Origin: Comamonadaceae bacterium
GTDB lineage: Bacteria; Pseudomonadota; Gammaproteobacteria; Burkholderiales; Burkholderiaceae_C
DNA length: 7,495 nt
Assembly (NCBI GenBank): GCA_947374505.1
Contig: CANCCE010000137.1
Coordinates: 1-7,495 of the forward strand
Direction of reading: 5' to 3'
Part shown: piece after piece, positions 4,893 to 7,495 of the stretch
Layout of the letters: the number at the start of each line of letters is the position of its first letter
How positions within the stretch are numbered: the first letter of the stretch is position 1
The notes under the pieces: generated by a model
Databases searched by the model: none
Seen by the model: the letters and a program-made list of their open reading frames with translations, nothing else
Told to the model about the DNA's origin: nothing
Made by a program: the position numbers and the translations under genes

Positions 4893-6309
4893 ACAGGGGC
4901 CGACCGGGCGGGCTCGTGAAAGCGGTGACGAGTTCTTCAGCACGCTCTATGCGGTCCAGATCCGTCACCAACTCGGTGACTCTGGCAATCTGCGCATCCG
5001 GCAACAGAGGGGCCGCGGTATCGCAAAAAAGAGCACGCACTTCGTCCATAGACATACGCCGCTTAGGACTGCCGCGCGGATGTGCGACACGGGCCGTCAG
5101 CAGCCGTCCATCCGCAAGACGCACCGTGACCTTCGCGGGCACTTCCTCAGAGGTGGTGGCTCGCTCGATCTCGTCGTCCAGCACACAGCGCACGCGCACT
5201 GCGAGCGCCTGGATTTCGGAAGAGGCAAGCCCCAGTTCATAGTCGTCGGGGCGAAGACCGGCGTTCGCACCACGGCGGCTACCAATGGTCAGGGCGATGG
5301 CCAGCGCGAAAGGCACGCTCATCTGCGCGCTTTGCATGTCCTGCGGACTGGCATGGGTCAGTCGCCCCTGAATCACTTTGGGGATAGCCGCCTCGATGTC
5401 GACGATCTGGTCCGCCGTGAACTGATGCTCACTGGCGAGCGCCAAGCCAGCGTCGGTTGTGGCCTGCAACCGGCCAGCCCCCGCGTGTACCTTGGTGCTC
5501 ACCTCCATCAGGCGAAATTCTTGTCCGAGCGCTGCCTCGATGTGAGACGCGTCGAATTGATCGGCAAACGCGCGGAAGAAACCCGATTCGCCTTCAAGGA
5601 TGTCGGTCGGTCCGGAGATGCCATGGCGTGTCAGCAATGCAGCCACCACGCCCGATTCTGCGGCGTGCCCGCCATTGATACGTTTGATGGTTGAGCCCGA
5701 CTTGTAAAACTGCGCGAGGCCACCTGCGAAATTAGCGGCGGCCCCCAAGGCGCCGGCCATTTCTTGTGCCTGGAAATCAAGCAGCTTGCCCGCTGCGATC
5801 GCGGCACCAAGCACACCCGAGCTCGACGTGGGCATGAATCCGCGGTGGAACGCCGAAGGCGCAACGGCCAGACCGATGCGCAGGGAAGCCTCATAACCGC
5901 AGATGGCCGCCTCGAGGACTTGCTTGCCGCTCGCTTGCGTGCGCTCGGCCATCGCAAATACCGCCGGAAGGATGGATGCGCCTGCGTGATGCATAGAGCC
6001 GACGTGGGTGTCATCCAGATCGCAGGCATGTGCAAACGCGCCGTTGACAAACGCGGCCCGCGACGCGTCGAGGCGATCCCCGTACAGCAGAACCGTGCTG
6101 GTTCCGTTTCCCCCGAGCTCGAGCATCAGGTTGCGGGCGCCCCTGCTCCAGGGGAGTCCCGCGCCCACCGCGACCACGCGGAAGAAATCAAGCACAAGAA
6201 GCTTCATCCGGTCGACGACCTCAACGGGTGCGTGCTCAAGCCTGAAGCCGGCCGCCCATGTTGCAAGTGCCAGGGTCGGACTACCGAGTTGAGTGTCTAG
6301 TGGGCGCAT
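4879..6309 (-). CDS. MmgE/PrpD family protein (2-methylcitrate dehydratase / cis-aconitate decarboxylase-like)
   Basis: This 476-aa protein is of the family's usual length. I start it at ATG 6309-6307 (MRPLDTQLGSPTLALATWAA), since the N-terminal helix that leads into the family's first motif follows directly. The open frame to 6546 adds 79 Arg/Cys-rich residues unlike the family. Recognisable segments are RMKLLVLDFFRVVAVGAG, FVNGAFAHACDLDDTHVG (the His-Asp-Asp motif), HHAGASILPAVFA, GFMPTSSSGVLGAAIAAGKL, GGLAQFYKSGSTIKRINGG, and the C-terminal SAQMSVPFALAIAL. Characterised relatives act on 2-methylcitrate, cis-aconitate or similar acids, and substrate cannot be assigned here. The region usually reading K-x-H/Y-P before the second domain is KVHAGAGR. 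Its convergent partner, a carboxylate receptor, supports a role in organic-acid use. There is no Shine-Dalgarno, but TATAAT lies 7 nt before the ATG. Confidence 0.92.
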   Translation of the reverse strand: MRPLDTQLGSPTLALATWAAGFRLEHAPVEVVDRMKLLVLDFFRVVAVGAGLPWSRGARNLMLELGGNGTSTVLLYGDRLDASRAAFVNGAFAHACDLDDTHVGSMHHAGASILPAVFAMAERTQASGKQVLEAAICGYEASLRIGLAVAPSAFHRGFMPTSSSGVLGAAIAAGKLLDFQAQEMAGALGAAANFAGGLAQFYKSGSTIKRINGGHAAESGVVAALLTRHGISGPTDILEGESGFFRAFADQFDASHIEAALGQEFRLMEVSTKVHAGAGRLQATTDAGLALASEHQFTADQIVDIEAAIPKVIQGRLTHASPQDMQSAQMSVPFALAIALTIGSRRGANAGLRPDDYELGLASSEIQALAVRVRCVLDDEIERATTSEEVPAKVTVRLADGRLLTARVAHPRGSPKRRMSMDEVRALFCDTAAPLLPDAQIARVTELVTDLDRIERAEELVTAFTSPPGRPLFNSP

Positions 6310-6316
6310 GCGAATA

Positions 6317-6345
6317 ATTATATGGATGCCGCAAACGCGCATCAC
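6317..6345 (-). promoter_or_regulatory. Promoter placing the transcription start at the MmgE/PrpD start codon (leaderless mRNA)
   Basis: On the minus strand a perfect -10 hexamer TATAAT occupies 6322-6317. A partial -35 (GTGATG, 6345-6340) lies 17 bp upstream. Only seven bases separate the -10 from the ATG at 6309, which puts the expected transcription start on or next to the A of the start codon. No ribosome binding site is visible, consistent with leaderless translation. Confidence 0.45.
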
Positions 6346-6600
6346 CGGGTGAGCCCGTACGCTGCGGCGATTTTTGGGTGATCGCCTCCGGCTACTGCGG
6401 CATCGATGGTTGGGACATGTACACACGCCTGGATAGGTGTCAGGAATGCTCAGAACGCTGCCATCCACGTCAATAAGTACAATCGGCATCAGTTCACACC
6501 CCCTTTCCCCCACCCGCTTTTCGGTTTTGCTGGCCGGTCGCGCCATCGGCTTATTCGGCTCGATGATGCAATGGGGACATTGATTTCTAAGGATATTTTC

Positions 6601-6717
6601 ATGAGTTTGAAGTGCGGCATCGTCGGCCTGCCCAACGTCGGTAAATCAACTTTGTTCAACGCTTTGACCAACGCGGGCATCGCGGCGGAGAACTACCCCG
6701 CTGGCTGGACAAAATAG
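6601..6717 (+). pseudogene. ychF: Truncated 5' end of ychF (OLA1-type ATPase)
   Basis: The first 33 codons match the near-invariant start of YchF, MSLKCGIVGLPNVGKSTLFN, which includes the P-loop GLPNVGKS. They continue to AENYP, where the family normally goes on with FCTIEPN. Here, from base 6700, the frame reads AGWTK and stops at TAG 6715-6717, giving 38 residues against about 363 in the intact protein. A proper ribosome binding site (AAGGA, 6589-6593, 7-nt spacing) precedes the ATG, so the promoter-proximal end is authentic and the break is at 6699/6700. The switch regions, the coiled-coil and the C-terminal TGS-like domain are all absent. This is a fragment left by a rearrangement or insertion, or a duplicated 5' end with an intact copy elsewhere. 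A chimeric assembly junction cannot be excluded. Confidence 0.85.
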
Positions 6718-6718
6718 A

Positions 6719-6741
6719 AAGTCCTTTAGCCTCAAGGACTT
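6719..6741 (+). terminator. Hairpin just after the ychF break
   Basis: AAGTCCTT (6719-6726) and AAGGACTT (6734-6741) form a perfect 8-bp stem around the 7-nt loop TAGCCTC. It lacks a following T-run, so termination is uncertain. An upstream GGAC (6707-6710) can alternatively pair with the same GTCC, making two mutually exclusive stems. It lies 18 bp before leader B. Confidence 0.4.
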
Positions 6742-6759
6742 CCGGTAATTCATAGAAGA

Positions 6760-6861
6760 TAGTTGGCAAAGCCAGGACAAAAAGTCCTGCTGAAAGAAGC
6801 TTCAACAGGTACGGGCCATCTTAGGATGGCCTTTGTTTTTTGTGGCAGTAAATGCCACTTT
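6760..6861 (+). ncRNA. Structured leader or small RNA upstream of rhodanese B
   Basis: This is the most complete form of the element. It folds as TGGC-AAA-GCCA (6764-6774), then GGAC-AAAAA-GTCC (6775-6787). The CCTG/TGAA with TTCA/CAGG stem follows (6786-6809), sharing its first two bases with the preceding stem. The terminator comes next at 6814-6841, and finally the perfect dyad GTGGCA-GTAAA-TGCCAC (6842-6858). The rhodanese ATG is at 6925. A TTG-initiated frame passes through the leader into the rhodanese here but not in copy A, so it is unlikely to be translated. Confidence 0.5.
6814..6841 (+). terminator. Rho-independent terminator in leader B
   Basis: GGCCATC (6814-6820), loop TTAG, GATGGCC (6825-6831) is followed at once by TTTGTTTTTT. 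The stem is identical to that in leader A and only one loop base differs. It lies 83 bp before the rhodanese start, and fits either an attenuator or the end of a small RNA. Confidence 0.85.
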
Positions 6862-6924
6862 CCCGGCTCGCAAAAAGTGATGCCTTCGTCAACAACTCAC
6901 GCATTCCGACTGACAAACGGTGCT

Positions 6925-7287
6925 ATGGAATTCTCAAATATTTTTCAGCAATACTGGCCGTTCTTAGCCTTGGTTCTGTGGATTGCGTACAAGTGGTGGA
7001 TCTCGCAAAGAGTCATCGCGATGCTTCCGGAACTTAAGAGAGCTGGTGCGCTTTTTGTCGACGTCAGATCGGCAAGGGAGTTCGCAAGCGGGAACGCACC
7101 GGGAACAGTCAATATCCCTCTGACTGAGTTGAGCCGTAGACTTAGTGAGATACCCGCATCTGCTCCTGTCGTCCTTTGCTGTGCGAGCGGCACCCGCAGT
7201 GGAATGGCCAAGCTTTTGCTCAAAAAGAACGGCTACAAGAATGTTCACAACATCGGGACTTGGGGCAAGTTTTTGGACAAGTCCTGA
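6925..7287 (+). CDS. Membrane-anchored single-domain rhodanese (sulfurtransferase), copy B
   Basis: This is a second 120-aa rhodanese with the same layout as copy A: MEFSNIFQQYWPFLALVLWI as N-terminal anchor, DVRSAREF (46-53), and the catalytic loop CASGTRSG with Cys86 and Arg91. The start at ATG 6925 aligns exactly with that of copy A, but the ribosome binding site is weaker (ACGG instead of AAAGG). The anchor and linker (residues 1-47) differ from copy A at many positions, for example Trp24-Trp25 where A has Arg-Trp. Residues 48-120 are identical apart from Ser74. Both copies appear intact and potentially functional. The divergent anchor could give different partners or membrane placement, although neutral divergence with conversion of the domain half explains it equally well. 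No gene is seen directly downstream. Confidence 0.9.
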   Translation: MEFSNIFQQYWPFLALVLWIAYKWWISQRVIAMLPELKRAGALFVDVRSAREFASGNAPGTVNIPLTELSRRLSEIPASAPVVLCCASGTRSGMAKLLLKKNGYKNVHNIGTWGKFLDKS

Positions 7288-7288
7288 A

Positions 7289-7495
7289 AGACTTGTTGAC
7301 GTTGCTCAAGTGACCATCCTCGTCGCTTGGGGCTGTGATCCAACGGGCTGTAAGCACTGTCATCACATTAGCCCGAGTAAAAAAGCGTATCCAGACTGCT
7401 TGGCAGACCGTGGGACGACTACGGAAGTGTGAACGATGGCCCCAAATCACGAGGGACATCAGCCGTTAGACAACCACTGACGAGCCAACCAACTA
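7289..7495. other. Terminal stretch without a recognised gene
   Basis: No frame with a credible start and ribosome binding site is seen on either strand. A weak inverted repeat, AACGGGCTG near 7342 against CAGCCGTT at 7460-7467, spans most of the stretch. Confidence 0.4.

Larger units (their letters stand above)
6760..7288 (+). repeat. Leader-rhodanese module, copy B
   Basis: This 529-bp unit is the second direct copy of the module at 2521-3050. Similarity begins sharply at TAGTTGGC and ends just past the rhodanese stop, and flanking sequences on both sides are unrelated. The two copies are 4.2 kb apart in the same orientation, which makes them substrates for homologous recombination. The copy starts 60 bp after the ychF breakpoint. 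Confidence 0.9.

Noticed and set aside
5080..6300. Long plus-strand frames opposite the MmgE/PrpD gene
   Set aside because: They are antisense shadows in GC-rich coding DNA with no domains or ribosome binding sites.
4879..6546. Full 555-aa frame for the MmgE/PrpD protein
   Set aside because: The first 79 residues are Arg/Cys-rich and unlike the family. The accepted start at 6309 gives the normal length and has a consensus -10 immediately upstream.
6842..6858. Sigma-54 promoter reading of the GGCA...TGCC dyad
   Set aside because: The GG and GC are 8 bp apart rather than the required 10, and the TTGC element is absent.
2521..7288. Composite transposon bounded by modules A and B
   Set aside because: The modules encode rhodaneses, not transposases, and no terminal inverted repeats or target duplication are visible. 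Only recombination between repeats is supported.
7335..7470. Possible integron attC site (ATCCAAC near 7335 with GTTAGAC at 7464-7470 and a bulged stem)
   Set aside because: The R-box-like ends and about 8 bp of bulged pairing are suggestive, but the interior is not complementary. No integrase or second attC site is seen, and the rhodanese modules are not bounded by such sites.
1..7495. CRISPR array, tRNA or rRNA gene
   Set aside because: No regularly spaced short repeats and no recognisable tRNA or rRNA segments were seen.

Overview
The window looks like chromosomal DNA of a betaproteobacterium, most likely Burkholderiales of the Comamonadaceae type. The basis is the gene families present: an orphan Bug-family (TctC-like) solute receptor, an MmgE/PrpD protein, an AEC permease, and two small periplasmic families I associate with that group. 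No rRNA or marker gene fixes the genus. Two base compositions are visible. The left part and the far right are of moderate GC with AT-rich intergenic stretches. About 3700-6540 is clearly GC-richer with a different third-base preference, so it probably has another origin.

Layout, left to right. A probable divergent gene start runs off the left edge (minus strand, 83..1). Then come a small orphan ORF (328-546) and an AEC-family permease (806-1681). A 357-bp AT-rich gap follows, then a secreted 120-aa protein (2039-2401). Next is module A (2521-3050): a hairpin-rich leader ending in a near-ideal intrinsic terminator, followed by a membrane-anchored single-domain rhodanese. A Met/His-rich periplasmic protein (3136-3696) comes after it. 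The GC-rich block then holds a Bug/TctC receptor (3927-4892), convergent with and overlapping by 14 bp an MmgE/PrpD protein (6309..4879, minus). A ychF gene cut off after codon 33 (6601-6699) follows. Last is module B (6760-7288), a second copy of the leader plus rhodanese in the same orientation. No gene is recognised from 7289 to the end.

The most unusual feature is the duplicated leader-plus-rhodanese module. The 85-nt leader (4 mismatches) and the last 221 bp of the gene (4 mismatches) are nearly identical between copies. The roughly 80-nt leader-to-start spacer and the first 142 bp of the gene (about 31 mismatches) have diverged. This patchwork suggests gene conversion, strong selection on the leader RNA, or both. 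A third partial copy of the leader's 3' end (T-tract plus GGCA/TGCC dyad) precedes the AEC permease at 717-749, behind a different hairpin. It may therefore be a dispersed regulatory RNA or repeat family. I do not recognise it as a named RNA motif. Modules A and B are direct repeats bracketing the GC-rich block and the broken ychF, so recombination between them could delete or circularise about 4.2 kb.

The genes do not form one clear pathway. The Bug receptor and MmgE/PrpD protein fit uptake and metabolism of a di- or tricarboxylic acid. The rhodaneses point to sulfane-sulfur handling at the inner membrane. The Met/His-rich protein suggests periplasmic metal binding. These roles are inferred from family membership and composition only.
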